Part shown: one piece after another, positions 34,299 through 43,831 of the stretch | Layout of the letters: each line of letters starts with the position of its first letter | Position numbering within the stretch: the stretch's first letter is position 1 | Assembly (NCBI GenBank): GCA_021648225.1 | Contig: JAKITE010000001.1 | Coordinates: 1 to 64,000, forward strand | Length of the DNA: 64,000 bases | Direction of reading: 5' to 3' | Origin: Paracoccaceae bacterium | GTDB taxonomy: Bacteria > Pseudomonadota > Alphaproteobacteria > Rhodobacterales > Rhodobacteraceae | Translations under genes and position numbers: made by a program | Notes under the pieces: model-generated | What the model saw: only the letters and a program-made list of their open reading frames with translations | Told to the model about the DNA's origin: nothing | The model's database searches: none

Positions 34299-34781
34299 AT
34301 GCGGAAACTAGAAGATATCAAAGAAAAATTTGTTGAAATATACGGCGGTATTTATGAACATTCGCCTTGGGTGGCCGAGGCCTCGTTTGACGGCGGTGTT
34401 GGGGATCTTTCGCTGAAAATGCGCCAAGTGGTTGAGGATGCAGGCTTGGACGCGCAGCTGAAATTACTGCGCGCCCACCCTGACTTGGCCGGAAAGCTGG
34501 CCACATCCGGCGCGCTGACGGCTGAAAGCACATCGGAACAGGCCGGTGCAGGGCTGGATGATTGTTCCGAGGCCGAGTTTGCCGAATTTACTGCACTAAA
34601 TGAACGCTATAAGGCAAAATTCGGCTTCCCGTATATCTTGGCAGTCAAAGGCCGGCATCGGGTTGAAATTCTGGAAAATTTCCGCAGCCGGATTGATAAT
34701 TCGCCGGAACAGGAATTTCGCGAGGCACTGGATCAGGTGCATCAAATCGCCAAATTGCGATTGAAGGACATGCATAACTAA
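34299..34781 (+). CDS. uraD: OHCU decarboxylase
   Basis: 160 residues from ATG 34299; a longer frame overlapping puuD lacks support. Hallmarks are YEHSPWVAEAS with the HSPW motif, RAHPDLAGKLA with the catalytic-region HPDL, and FPYILAVKGRHR near the C-terminus. It decarboxylates 2-oxo-4-hydroxy-4-carboxy-5-ureidoimidazoline to S-allantoin. It is divergent from puuD across a 77-bp shared promoter gap. Confidence 0.9.
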   Translation: MRKLEDIKEKFVEIYGGIYEHSPWVAEASFDGGVGDLSLKMRQVVEDAGLDAQLKLLRAHPDLAGKLATSGALTAESTSEQAGAGLDDCSEAEFAEFTALNERYKAKFGFPYILAVKGRHRVEILENFRSRIDNSPEQEFREALDQVHQIAKLRLKDMHN

Positions 34782-34788
34782 ACCGCTG

Positions 34789-36192
34789 TTAGGGGCAGTT
34801 TTTGATCTGAATGATCGAAAAAGCCCAATCGCCGCGTGAATACCACAATTCCGTGCCAAATAATTTTAACGGCACTTGTTGAAATGTTGAATAAACCAAA
34901 CATTCCGTCGCCGAAATTTCTGGCGCAGCACGATTTGAAATTGCCTGAAAAGAAATACGGTAATCTGCACCAGAAGGGTCAACCGTAAACCGGTATTGCC
35001 TCTCAATACCGCCAATCAAGGCATTGCCGGAAAGGCTATATTTATCTGTTAAAAATATTGCTTTCTCTGATAGTTCTTGCACAGCAAGGCTCAATTTTTC
35101 CGCTGGAACACCCTCATTAATATTTTTAATAGTTAATATGCTGTTCAAACCGATTGAAAGCACAAAAGCAGCCGACAGCCACACCAAAATTACAGTTTGT
35201 ATCCGGCCAATTATCCGGCTGCCTGAAGGCACAATAAAAATTACAAAAGGTAATAACCAGCCAATATTGTAAACCGTTGTCGGCACCCGAATAGAGGTGA
35301 AATAAACTAATATTATAAGGGTGAAAAAACCAACCCACACCTCTGGTTTACGGCAGGAGAAACACCTTTCGGCGCCTAGCAACACCAGCAATATGATCAG
35401 TAAGATCATCAAAGGTAATCTGGAATTCATCAGAAAATAGCTGCCAAAACTACCATCCGTGCGACTTGAAATTCGCTTGGCGTGTTCAATAATCCCGGCG
35501 ACCCAATCCAGCAGCGCTATATCTGTAAATAACAAGGTCAACAAGAAAATCCCGAAAGGGACCAAAACAATCTGGGCCAAAACCACCAACCAGCACAGCT
35601 TTCGTTCCATATCCGAGCTAAACAGGATGATACCGCCAATCAAAGCAAGGTAAACAGCTAATACAGGGCTGGTAACCGCAACAGCCGAAATGCAAGATAC
35701 AATCAACGCGGTGCGAAAAACCAAATTTCGCCACTCAACGCCCCAAAAGAACACCAACAAAATCACAGAAGCAACCAGTTCAGGGCGGCCAGCTTGATAC
35801 AAAAACAGCCCCAAAAATATTGGCAAGCAAATTATGGCCTTAAAAGCTCCAAACCGGAAAAAGCAAAATAGGGCGTAGCCCCAAAATGTCAAAAGCACGA
35901 TCAAATGGCTGGAAAATTTAGCCTGCGCAATGCCAGCTAAACCCGTAAACCAGCTTTGAATTTCCCCAGCTAAGCTCGGCATCAGCCAACCGTGCCACAG
36001 TAATTCCCCTGATGGATTTCCCGCGATAGGAGACAAGAACGGATGCGTTAACCTGCCGTTTTCGGCGTAATTATAGATAATTGGCTGAAACCAAATATCG
36101 TCCCAGACAATAAGCACAGCCCCGTTTACATCGGCATAAAGAAAATTCCGATAATGCCAGACCCAACAACCAGCAATAATCCAAATAACCAA
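34789..36192 (-). CDS. Unknown multi-pass membrane protein (GT-C-like layout)
   Basis: 467 residues from TTG 36192. There is no ATG or GTG between the upstream in-frame stop and the first TM helix, so TTG is the only standard start. About ten TM helices follow an acidic extracytoplasmic loop after TM1 (WDDIWFQPII), and a soluble C-terminal region of ~120 residues closes it. Loop and layout recall GT-C membrane glycosyltransferases, but I do not recognise the family. It lies 38 nt after upp on the same strand, so it may be co-transcribed with nucleoside salvage, an odd partner. Its rightward neighbour is convergent. Base composition looks more AT-rich than the salvage genes, which suggests acquisition. 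Confidence 0.6.
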   Translation of the reverse strand: MVIWIIAGCWVWHYRNFLYADVNGAVLIVWDDIWFQPIIYNYAENGRLTHPFLSPIAGNPSGELLWHGWLMPSLAGEIQSWFTGLAGIAQAKFSSHLIVLLTFWGYALFCFFRFGAFKAIICLPIFLGLFLYQAGRPELVASVILLVFFWGVEWRNLVFRTALIVSCISAVAVTSPVLAVYLALIGGIILFSSDMERKLCWLVVLAQIVLVPFGIFLLTLLFTDIALLDWVAGIIEHAKRISSRTDGSFGSYFLMNSRLPLMILLIILLVLLGAERCFSCRKPEVWVGFFTLIILVYFTSIRVPTTVYNIGWLLPFVIFIVPSGSRIIGRIQTVILVWLSAAFVLSIGLNSILTIKNINEGVPAEKLSLAVQELSEKAIFLTDKYSLSGNALIGGIERQYRFTVDPSGADYRISFQAISNRAAPEISATECLVYSTFQQVPLKLFGTELWYSRGDWAFSIIQIKNCP

Positions 36193-36230
36193 GCGCCTTT
36201 CTTTGTCGAATACTCCAAAGACTTACCGCG

Positions 36231-36863
36231 CTATTTAGTGCCAAACATGCGATCACCCGCATCGCCAAGCCCGGGCAGAATATAGCCAATATCGCTAAGC
36301 TGCCGATCCAGTGCGGCTGAAACAATCGGCACATCGGGGTGGGCCTCTTTCATGCGCGCAACGCCTTCGGGCGCGGCCAGCAGGCATAAAAATCTGATAT
36401 CCGTGGCACCGGCTTCTTTCAAAAGATCAATCGCCTTAACCGAGGAATTGCCGGTTGCCAGCATCGGATCAACCGCTATCACCACCCGTTGATCGAGGTC
36501 TTTGGGAACCTTGAAATAATACTGAACGGGTTGCAGGGTTTTTTCATCGCGATACAGGCCCACAAACCCGACCCTTGCTGACGGGATCAGCTCCAACACC
36601 CCGTCCAGCAAGCCGTTTCCAGCCCGCAAAATCGACACCAATGCCAGTTTTTTGCCTTTTAGAACAGGTGCCTCCATGGCTTCCATCGGGGTTTCGATGG
36701 AGGTTGTGGTCATCGGCAACCCGCGTGTCACCTCGTAAGCCAGCAAATGGCTGATTTCGCGCAAAAGCTGCCGGAACACCGCTGAGGAAGTGGATTTCTC
36801 ACGCATTTTGGTCAGTTTATGTTGCACCAGCGGGTGGTCAACCAAGGTAAAATGTTGGTCCAT
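36231..36863 (-). CDS. upp: Uracil phosphoribosyltransferase
   Basis: 210 residues from ATG 36863 (AAGGAG 6 nt upstream, overlapping the add stop region). The PRPP loop is [14 protein letters not shown] (~127), the uracil-binding C-terminus is [11 protein letters not shown], and [11 protein letters not shown] is the flexible-loop region. It converts uracil and PRPP to UMP. It is the fifth gene of the cdd-deoA-deoB-add-upp salvage operon and captures uracil released by DeoA. Confidence 0.93.
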   Translation of the reverse strand: MDQHFTLVDHPLVQHKLTKMREKSTSSAVFRQLLREISHLLAYEVTRGLPMTTTSIETPMEAMEAPVLKGKKLALVSILRAGNGLLDGVLELIPSARVGFVGLYRDEKTLQPVQYYFKVPKDLDQRVVIAVDPMLATGNSSVKAIDLLKEAGATDIRFLCLLAAPEGVARMKEAHPDVPIVSAALDRQLSDIGYILPGLGDAGDRMFGTK

Positions 36864-36864
36864 T

Positions 36865-37854
36865 TTATGCTCCTTCAAATTTCTTTAATATTTTGCTGCG
36901 GGTTATCTCGTCACAAAATGCCGCCTGCATTGCGGTTTGGTTTATGGCATTAAAATCGCTGATTTCCCAGCCCAATTCCTGATGCAGGTTGGTGTATTCT
37001 GCGGTCATATCGGTGTGAAAATAGGGGGGGTCGTCGGTTGAAACCGTGATCTTGACCCCTGCATCGCGCAAAGCAGAAATGGGATGCAATTTCAGATCTT
37101 TGAACAAAGACAATGAAATATTGGAGCCGGGATTGACCTCCAACACAATATTTTTTTCCACAATCATCCGCACCAATTCAGGGTCATCAATGGCACGCAC
37201 CCCGTGGCCAATCCGGCTGACAGGCAAGCTGTCGAGCGTTTCGCGCACCGAATCCGGCCCGCAAACCTCGCCCGCATGGGAGGTAATACCAAGCCCCGAT
37301 TCAGCAGCCTGTTCAAACGCATAGCTGAAATCAGCTGCGTTGCCAAATGCCTCGTCACCGCCCATGCCCCAGCCGGTCAACAGCCCCGACGCAGTTTCGG
37401 CAGCAACTTTTGAGGTAATTTTTGCCTGATCCGCCCCCATATGACGCACACAAGTGGCAATAAAACGCGCCTCGATCCCCGAGGCATTTTTGGCCGCAAC
37501 CGCGCCCTCGCTCATCGCGGCCAGATATTCTTTCCATGCGATCAAATCCCCGCCGCCGCAAAAATCCGGCGCCAGAAATAATTCGGTATAAACCACGCCG
37601 TGCGAGGCGGATTCAGCCAAAACCGCCTCGACAAGACGTTTGAAATCCTCGGGGGTTTTCAACACTTCGCAAGCGCGCTCATAGGTTTTTAGAAAATCGA
37701 CAAAATCAACCCATTGGTAATTGCCATCCGCATCGAAAACGCCGGTCATATCGATTTTTTTTTCACTGGCCAATTGACGGATAAAATCGGGCGGCGCTGC
37801 GCCCTCCAGATGCAAATGGATTTCGGTTTTTGCAATATCGCGCCAATCATTCAT
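36865..37854 (-). CDS. add: Adenosine deaminase
   Basis: 329 residues. Zinc-site motif [10 protein letters not shown] (~12), [14 protein letters not shown] (~195, catalytic Glu region) and [11 protein letters not shown] (~275) are intact. It deaminates (deoxy)adenosine to (deoxy)inosine. The start overlaps the deoB stop by ATGA and the stop is 1 nt from the upp start, so it is tightly embedded in the salvage operon. Confidence 0.92.
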   Translation of the reverse strand: MNDWRDIAKTEIHLHLEGAAPPDFIRQLASEKKIDMTGVFDADGNYQWVDFVDFLKTYERACEVLKTPEDFKRLVEAVLAESASHGVVYTELFLAPDFCGGGDLIAWKEYLAAMSEGAVAAKNASGIEARFIATCVRHMGADQAKITSKVAAETASGLLTGWGMGGDEAFGNAADFSYAFEQAAESGLGITSHAGEVCGPDSVRETLDSLPVSRIGHGVRAIDDPELVRMIVEKNIVLEVNPGSNISLSLFKDLKLHPISALRDAGVKITVSTDDPPYFHTDMTAEYTNLHQELGWEISDFNAINQTAMQAAFCDEITRSKILKKFEGA

Positions 37855-39056
37855 AAAATATTCTCTCCGTTTTTGCCTTTTGCCAGCCCCATATGGGCCG
37901 CGATGGTTTCAGCCACATCGGTAAAGGCAATCTGGCCAAGGTTTTTTGGTATAATTTTCGGACCGGTCAGCAAAACCGGCACCCGTTCGCGGGTATGCTC
38001 AGAGCCATGCCATGTCGGGTCATTGCCATGATCGGCTGAAATTATCAGCAAATCATCGGCTTGTAATCCCGCCAATATTTCCGGCAAACGCCTATCGAAC
38101 ACCTCCAGCGCGCAGGCATAACCCGCAACATCGCGCCGATGCCCATACAGGCTGTCAAATTCTACATAATTGGCAAATATCAGATCACCGCTTTGGGCTT
38201 GATCCATCAAGGCCACCGTATGATCGACCAGCGCCATATCGTCTTTGCCTTTGAAAACCTTGCTGATGCCTTGATGCGCAAATATATCACCGATTTTTCC
38301 AATCGCCAAAACCTGCCCGCCAGCGGCAATAATGCGGTCGCAAATCGTGGCTTCGGGCGGCGAGATCGCATAATCGCGCCGATTGGCTGTGCGTTGAAAA
38401 CTGGTTTTATCCGCGCCAATAAAAGGCCGCGCAATCACCCGGCCAACCCTCATCGGATGAAAAATTTCCGCCGCAATCTGACAAATTTCCAACAACCGCG
38501 CCAAGCCAAAACTTTCTTCATGGGCGGCAATCTGAAACACACTATCGGCCGAGGTATAACAAATCGGCTTGCCGCTTTGCATATGTTCCTCGCCAAATTC
38601 AGCAATAATTTTCAACCCCGAGGCATGGCGATCTGCCAAGATGCCCGGCAATTCAGCGCGCCTGATAAACTCCTGAATTTTATCAGGTGGAAAACAAGGC
38701 TGGGTATCGGGAAAATAATGCCAGTTAAACGGCACCGGTACACCGGCCAATTCCCAATGGCCGGTCGGGGTGTCTTTGCCATTTGACACCTCGTTAGCCG
38801 CAGCAAAACAGGCATTCGGGCCCTCAATCAAACCCGCTGGCAATACGCCTGTCGCCAGTTTGGCAGCAGAGCCTAGCCCAAGCTGGCACAGGTTTGGCAG
38901 ATGCAACGGCCCTTTACGGCCAATATCAGCCCGCCCCGCCGCGCATTCCTTTGCGATATGGCCCAGCGTATCCGACCCCTGATCGCCAAAATCCTGTGCA
39001 TCCAGCGCACCGCCAATGCCCACGGAATCCATGATCAGTAAAATTGCGCGGCTCAT
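37851..39056 (-). CDS. deoB: Phosphopentomutase
   Basis: 401 residues of the alkaline-phosphatase fold. Metal sites lie in [15 protein letters not shown] (~5-18), [31 protein letters not shown] and [20 protein letters not shown] (~345-365). It interconverts (deoxy)ribose 1- and 5-phosphate, linking DeoA products to central carbon. It overlaps deoA and add by 4 nt each. Confidence 0.93.
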   Translation of the reverse strand: MSRAILLIMDSVGIGGALDAQDFGDQGSDTLGHIAKECAAGRADIGRKGPLHLPNLCQLGLGSAAKLATGVLPAGLIEGPNACFAAANEVSNGKDTPTGHWELAGVPVPFNWHYFPDTQPCFPPDKIQEFIRRAELPGILADRHASGLKIIAEFGEEHMQSGKPICYTSADSVFQIAAHEESFGLARLLEICQIAAEIFHPMRVGRVIARPFIGADKTSFQRTANRRDYAISPPEATICDRIIAAGGQVLAIGKIGDIFAHQGISKVFKGKDDMALVDHTVALMDQAQSGDLIFANYVEFDSLYGHRRDVAGYACALEVFDRRLPEILAGLQADDLLIISADHGNDPTWHGSEHTRERVPVLLTGPKIIPKNLGQIAFTDVAETIAAHMGLAKGKNGENIL

Positions 39057-40363
39057 GGGGATACCCGTTCAATAATCAGGGGCGCTTCATCCGCAGGTCT
39101 GTCAGAAATTTTATACGCCGCCAGAACACGTTTTTTTGCCGCATCAAGCGTCGACTGGTTTTTTGCATGAATGCGCGCCACCGGTTGTTGCGCATCGACC
39201 ATTTGGCCAATGCCCGCCAGCCAATCCAGCCCGACAGCATGGTCGATTTTATCGCTGGATTTACGGCGACCGCCGCCCAGTTCAACCACAGCCATGCCGA
39301 TATTTGTGGTGTCAATTGCACTGACAAACCCTTGTTGATCAACGTAAATTTCCTCGATAAAATCACATCTAGGCAGGTATTTTTGCATGTTTTCAACATA
39401 ATCCACCGGCCCGCCAAGTGCGGCAACCATCTGGCCAAATTTTTCTGCCGCAGCGCCGGATTGAAAGGCATTTTGCATTTTTTCAGCCCCTGCTTTCACC
39501 CCGTCCGCAAGGCCGGCACTGGCCAACAGTTCTGCGCCCAAAGCGATCGTAACATCCCATAACCGGCTGTCGATTTCTTTGCCGGTCAGAAAATCTACCG
39601 CGTTTTCAACCTCGATCGCATTGCCCGCTGCCCGCGCCAATGGCTCGTTCATATCGGTGATTAGCGCGGTTGCGGCGCAGCCTGCACCATTGGCGACCTC
39701 TACCAGACTTTGCGCCAGATCCCGCGCCTGTTGCGGGGTTTTCATAAAGGCACCACTGCCGCATTTCACATCCAAAACCAGCCCCTCCAGCCCTGCTGCC
39801 AGTTTTTTAGACAGAATCGACGCGGTAATCAGATCAATCGATTCAACCGTGGCGGTGACATCGCGAATCCCGTAAAGCCGCTTGTCAGCCGGGGCGACCT
39901 GCCCCGTTTGGCCGATAATCGCACAGCCGATATCGCGGGTAACGCGGCGCAGCGTTTCGATATCCGGCTGGGTTTGATAGCCGGGGATGGCATCGAATTT
40001 ATCCAATGTGCCGCCGGTATGCCCCAATCCGCGCCCCGAAATCATCGGCACAAATGCCCCGCAAACTGCCAGCGCCGGTGCCAGCATCAAGGAAATATTA
40101 TCGCCAACCCCGCCGGTTGAATGTTTGTCCAGCACCGGACCGGGTAAATCCCATGTCAGCACATCGCCGCTGTCGCGCATGGCTTTGGTCAGGTTTACCC
40201 GTTCAGGCATTGTCATTTTCTGAAAGAAAACCGCCATGGCAAAGGCCGCGGCCTGTTCGCCAGAAACCGAACCATCGACCAGACCCTTGGCAAAAAAGCC
40301 CAGCTGGGCTTGGGATAATTCGCGCCCGTCGCGTTTGGCGGCGATGATTTCTTGCGCCAGCAT
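39053..40363 (-). CDS. deoA: Thymidine phosphorylase
   Basis: 436 residues. The family signature [20 protein letters not shown] (~107-126) and the phosphate loop [13 protein letters not shown] (~79) are present. The C-terminal PYNP domain ends near residue 436, the normal length. It cleaves thymidine or deoxyuridine to base and deoxyribose 1-phosphate. Its start shares one base with the cdd stop (TGATG). Confidence 0.93.
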   Translation of the reverse strand: MLAQEIIAAKRDGRELSQAQLGFFAKGLVDGSVSGEQAAAFAMAVFFQKMTMPERVNLTKAMRDSGDVLTWDLPGPVLDKHSTGGVGDNISLMLAPALAVCGAFVPMISGRGLGHTGGTLDKFDAIPGYQTQPDIETLRRVTRDIGCAIIGQTGQVAPADKRLYGIRDVTATVESIDLITASILSKKLAAGLEGLVLDVKCGSGAFMKTPQQARDLAQSLVEVANGAGCAATALITDMNEPLARAAGNAIEVENAVDFLTGKEIDSRLWDVTIALGAELLASAGLADGVKAGAEKMQNAFQSGAAAEKFGQMVAALGGPVDYVENMQKYLPRCDFIEEIYVDQQGFVSAIDTTNIGMAVVELGGGRRKSSDKIDHAVGLDWLAGIGQMVDAQQPVARIHAKNQSTLDAAKKRVLAAYKISDRPADEAPLIIERVSP

Positions 40364-40755
40364 CAGCTTTTGCCCAGATGGCCAAGCCCGAAAGACCCCG
40401 GTAATAATTCACCTAATGTCGTGCGAAATTGCTCGCCTTTTGGCGAGGCAATGATCACGACCGCGTCTTTATCGGCAAATTCCGAGATTTTCTGGCGACA
40501 CCCCCCGCAAGGCGTTACCGGCTGGTCTGCATCTGCGACAACCAGAATTTCCACAATCACCCGTTCGCCAGCCGCAGCCATGGCAGCAATGGCCCCTGCT
40601 TCGGCGCAGGTGCCTTCGGGGTAAGCGGCATTTTCGACATTACAGCCGGAAAATATAGCCCCCGATGCGGTGCGTAATGCCGCCCCTACATGGAAATTGG
40701 AATAGGGCGCATGGGCGTTTTTACGTACGAATTTTGCTGCTTCGAATAATGACAT
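40363..40755 (-). CDS. cdd: Cytidine deaminase
   Basis: 130 residues, the homotetrameric short type. The zinc site consists of Cys in [10 protein letters not shown] (with catalytic Glu) and PCGGCRQKI; the substrate-binding [11 protein letters not shown] precedes it. It deaminates (deoxy)cytidine to (deoxy)uridine. It is the first gene of the leftward salvage operon. Confidence 0.93.
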   Translation of the reverse strand: MSLFEAAKFVRKNAHAPYSNFHVGAALRTASGAIFSGCNVENAAYPEGTCAEAGAIAAMAAAGERVIVEILVVADADQPVTPCGGCRQKISEFADKDAVVIIASPKGEQFRTTLGELLPGSFGLGHLGKS

Positions 40756-40776
40756 ATGGGGCCTCTTTCAAATCAG

Positions 40777-40806
40777 AGTATGCGCCCAGTATTCAGGTGT
40801 ATGCAA
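40777..40806 (-). promoter_or_regulatory. Candidate promoter of the cdd-deoA-deoB-add-upp operon
   Basis: On the minus strand TTGCAT (40806-40801), an 18-nt spacer and CATACT (40782-40777). It lies ~22 nt before the cdd start, giving a short leader that keeps the AAAGAGG ribosome site. Confidence 0.3.
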
Positions 40807-40824
40807 GGGATTCGCGCGATTTCG

Positions 40825-42225
40825 TCAGGTTTTCCAGGCCTCGCGTTTGCGATAAATGGTAGAGGGCGACACATCCAGAATAATTGCCGCCTTAGGCACC
40901 GATCCGTCACAATGGGCAATGGTTGCCTCGACAAATTCACGCTCCATCTGCGCCAGTGTTTTTTCGACAAAAGCCTGTGGTGGTTGGGTTTCAGGTTGTG
41001 TCTCTGCCTCAGCGATGGCATCAATTGTTTGGGATTCCTTGTCAGGCCCTGCGGTTTTCTGTTCACTAACTTCGGCTGGCAGCATATCCATGGTGACAAC
41101 CGCACCGTCATTCAAAACCACGATATTACGCAAAACATTCAACAACTGCCGCACATTTCCCGGCCAGTTCAATGAGAAAAGCCGTTCTTTTACATCATCG
41201 GAAAATTCAACAAAGGCTTTGCCTTCTTCTTTGGCAAATTCCACCAGTTTGCTTTGCGCAATCGCCAGAATATCCTGTCGCCGGTCGCGCAATGCGGGCA
41301 TATGAATGGGCACAACGTGTAAACGATAATACAGGTCTTCGCGAAACCGGCCTTGGCGGACCTCTTCTTCGGGGTTGCGATTGGTGGCGCATAAAATCCG
41401 CACATCCACCGAAACCGGCGAGGTCGCCCCGACCGGCTGAATTTTCGAGGTTTCAAGAAAACGCAGCAATTTGGTTTGCAGCGCCAGATCCATTTCGCAA
41501 ATTTCATCCAGAAACAATGTGCCGCCCGAAGCCATCGCCGCTGCGCCCTTTTTATCGGCAATCGCGCCGGTGAACGAGCCTTTCAAATGGCCGAATACCT
41601 CTGATTCCAGCAAATCCGCCGGAATGGCCCCGCAATTCAGCGGCACAAACGGGCCTTTGGAGCGCCCCGAAACGGCATGAATGGCCTGCGCCGCGACCTC
41701 TTTGCCGGTGCCGCTTTCGCCAGTGATAAATACCGTGGCCAAGGATCGGCCAATATTGTTGATCATCTTGTAAATATCGACCATTGCGGGCGACAACCCG
41801 ATAAAATCATTGAATCCGGTCTCGTTAACCACTGCAACCTCGGGGTTTTTACCCACCTCGGCAAAGGTTTTATCCGCATTGCGCACCGCATCAATCAGCC
41901 GTTTTTCGTCAAACGGCTTGACCAGATAATCAAATGCACCAAGGCGCATCGCATCAATGGCGCGGTTGATCGAACCATTGGCGGTAATCACAATTACCTT
42001 GGTTTCCGGGTTGCTGCCAAGGATTTCGGAAATAACATCCATGCCATCGCCATCGGGCAGCATCAGGTCCAGCAACACAGTGCTGAATTCCCGCGCAGCA
42101 ATGGCGTTGCGGGTTTCAAACAGCGACTTGGCGCTTTCAACCTGAAACCCGTTTTTTTCGAGAACTGCGCGATAAACCATCGCCAGCGATTGGGTGTCTT
42201 CGACAAGGAGAATGGATCGGCTCAT
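40825..42225 (-). CDS. Sigma-54-dependent response regulator (NtrC/LuxO type)
   Basis: 466 residues: a receiver (acidic pair VEDT, phospho-acceptor Asp in TVLLDLMLPDGDG, Lys in YLVKPFDEKR), then an AAA+ domain with Walker A GESGTGKE, the sigma-54 contact loop GSFTGA, Walker B GGTLFLDEI and RFREDLYYRL. It ends in a Fis-type helix-turn-helix (PKAAIILDVSPSTIYRKREAW). A Pro/Gln-rich linker precedes the HTH. It is the output of the signalling operon and should activate sigma-54 promoters elsewhere. The contact loop has Ser instead of the usual Ala (GAFTGA), a tolerated variant. Confidence 0.9.
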   Translation of the reverse strand: MSRSILLVEDTQSLAMVYRAVLEKNGFQVESAKSLFETRNAIAAREFSTVLLDLMLPDGDGMDVISEILGSNPETKVIVITANGSINRAIDAMRLGAFDYLVKPFDEKRLIDAVRNADKTFAEVGKNPEVAVVNETGFNDFIGLSPAMVDIYKMINNIGRSLATVFITGESGTGKEVAAQAIHAVSGRSKGPFVPLNCGAIPADLLESEVFGHLKGSFTGAIADKKGAAAMASGGTLFLDEICEMDLALQTKLLRFLETSKIQPVGATSPVSVDVRILCATNRNPEEEVRQGRFREDLYYRLHVVPIHMPALRDRRQDILAIAQSKLVEFAKEEGKAFVEFSDDVKERLFSLNWPGNVRQLLNVLRNIVVLNDGAVVTMDMLPAEVSEQKTAGPDKESQTIDAIAEAETQPETQPPQAFVEKTLAQMEREFVEATIAHCDGSVPKAAIILDVSPSTIYRKREAWKT

Positions 42226-42243
42226 ACCAGCAGTTTACCTAGC

Positions 42244-43755
42244 CTAGATTTGCGATTCAACAAAACTCAGCACCTGATCACAGCCTTTTATACAGATATT
42301 CGATCCGGTCTCTATATCATCCCAGTTTGAGGTTTTGGCCAGAGTATTTAACGACTGGGCCGCGTTTTGCAGATCAACCGCGCCAATCGCGCCGGCAACC
42401 GAGATCAGAATATGGGTGTTGGAGCCGATAGCCTCACCTGATTTATCGCGCATGCCGTCGCTAATGCCTTGTTTGACGTTTTCAATATCGGTTTTGACCT
42501 TGCCCAAAAGTTCAAGCATGGATTCCGCGCCGATCATTTCAGCCAGACCATCATAGATGGCCATATCAATGTAGTCTTCATTCGAAACCTCTGAAACTGC
42601 TGTTTCGACATTGGTTTCCACCGGACTTTTATCAACATAAGACAGAATGCTGCGCCCGAAATCACCAATATTGGTCAGTGGTTTGGCAATCAATCCATTG
42701 GCGCCCGCCGCATTTATCCGGTCTTGATGTTCGGGTAAAACATAGGCCGTTAGCGCCACCAGCGGCGTTACCGCCTTGGCATCATTGCGGCCACGAATAC
42801 TGCGCATGACCTCCAAACCCGACATGCGCGGCATTTCAATATCGATCAGGGCAATGTCAAATTCCTGTTCCTCGAACCGTTCCATGGCCTCGACCCCGTC
42901 CGAGGCAATCACGCAATCCGCGCCCATCGCCCGCAGCATCTGGGTGACCACCATCTGATTGGTCAAATTGTCTTCGGCCATAAGAATTTTCAAATGGGAA
43001 AGGTCGGGTAAATCGTTTTTCTTGGCGGTTTGCTTCATCGCCACTGGCGCAGAAACAGCCGCAACCGGCAAAATAACCGAAACTTTCGCACCGCCTCGAA
43101 TATCATTTTCAACGTGAATTTCCCCGTCGGCAGTATCAACAAGGTGTTTTACAATGAACAGCCCCATCCCGGAACCAGCCTTGTTTGCGCTTTCAGAACG
43201 GTTTTGAAAGGTAAACAGATTTTCAAGCGCACTAGACGAAAACCCCGGCCCGCTATCCTGAATAATACCGTAAAACCTGTTTTTTGTATCAACCCCGAAA
43301 GCCACCGATATTTCACCGGATGAGGTAAATTTAACAGCATTGCCAATGATATTGTTAAATACCCGCTGGAAATCCAGTGCCGAAATTTGCGGGGCGGTAA
43401 TCTGAGTTTTATCCCATGAAAAGTTAAGGTTAATACCTTTTTCAATAACCTCGCCCAGCCAGCGGTCTTGTAGTTGTTCAATTGCGGCGGCGGGGTTTAC
43501 CCAGCCAACATCTACAGGCATGGCAACACCCGTATTGGCCCCGTCCAACAGCCCAAGCAACATTTTGGCCGAGGCATTGGCCCGACTGAAATGAACCCGA
43601 TCATCCGCCGACAGATTTTCATCTGCAATCAATGACAAGCCACCCAAAACGCCACCAAGGGCCGCGCGGATGTCATGGGCAAACAACTGTTGTTGCTGCG
43701 CCCCGTCTGCTGCGGTTGGCGTTTCCCATGAGATTGGCTTTTTAGTTGCTGACAT
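42244..43755 (-). CDS. Soluble hybrid histidine kinase with receiver and HPt domains
   Basis: 503 residues with no membrane segment. HisKA-like helix with His in LFAHDIRAALGGVLGG (~27). The ATPase domain is intact, with N-box NNIIGNAVKFT, G1 DSGPGF and G2 GSGMGLFIVKH. The receiver (~260-375) has AEDN, phospho-acceptor Asp in IALIDIEMPRMSG and Lys in GLIAKPL. The C-terminal HPt has His in SNTHILISVAGAIGA (~450). It can autophosphorylate and run a full phosphorelay to the sigma-54 regulator encoded 18 nt downstream. It has no sensor of its own, so the membrane kinase upstream is its likely signal source. Confidence 0.85.
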   Translation of the reverse strand: MSATKKPISWETPTAADGAQQQQLFAHDIRAALGGVLGGLSLIADENLSADDRVHFSRANASAKMLLGLLDGANTGVAMPVDVGWVNPAAAIEQLQDRWLGEVIEKGINLNFSWDKTQITAPQISALDFQRVFNNIIGNAVKFTSSGEISVAFGVDTKNRFYGIIQDSGPGFSSSALENLFTFQNRSESANKAGSGMGLFIVKHLVDTADGEIHVENDIRGGAKVSVILPVAAVSAPVAMKQTAKKNDLPDLSHLKILMAEDNLTNQMVVTQMLRAMGADCVIASDGVEAMERFEEQEFDIALIDIEMPRMSGLEVMRSIRGRNDAKAVTPLVALTAYVLPEHQDRINAAGANGLIAKPLTNIGDFGRSILSYVDKSPVETNVETAVSEVSNEDYIDMAIYDGLAEMIGAESMLELLGKVKTDIENVKQGISDGMRDKSGEAIGSNTHILISVAGAIGAVDLQNAAQSLNTLAKTSNWDDIETGSNICIKGCDQVLSFVESQI

Positions 43756-43831
43756 TGGTTTCCCAGAATAAGTTGATTCTATTCGTGTTCAGGTTGTTTT
43801 ATACACTTTGTATTTCAATTTGGTTAGCGAA

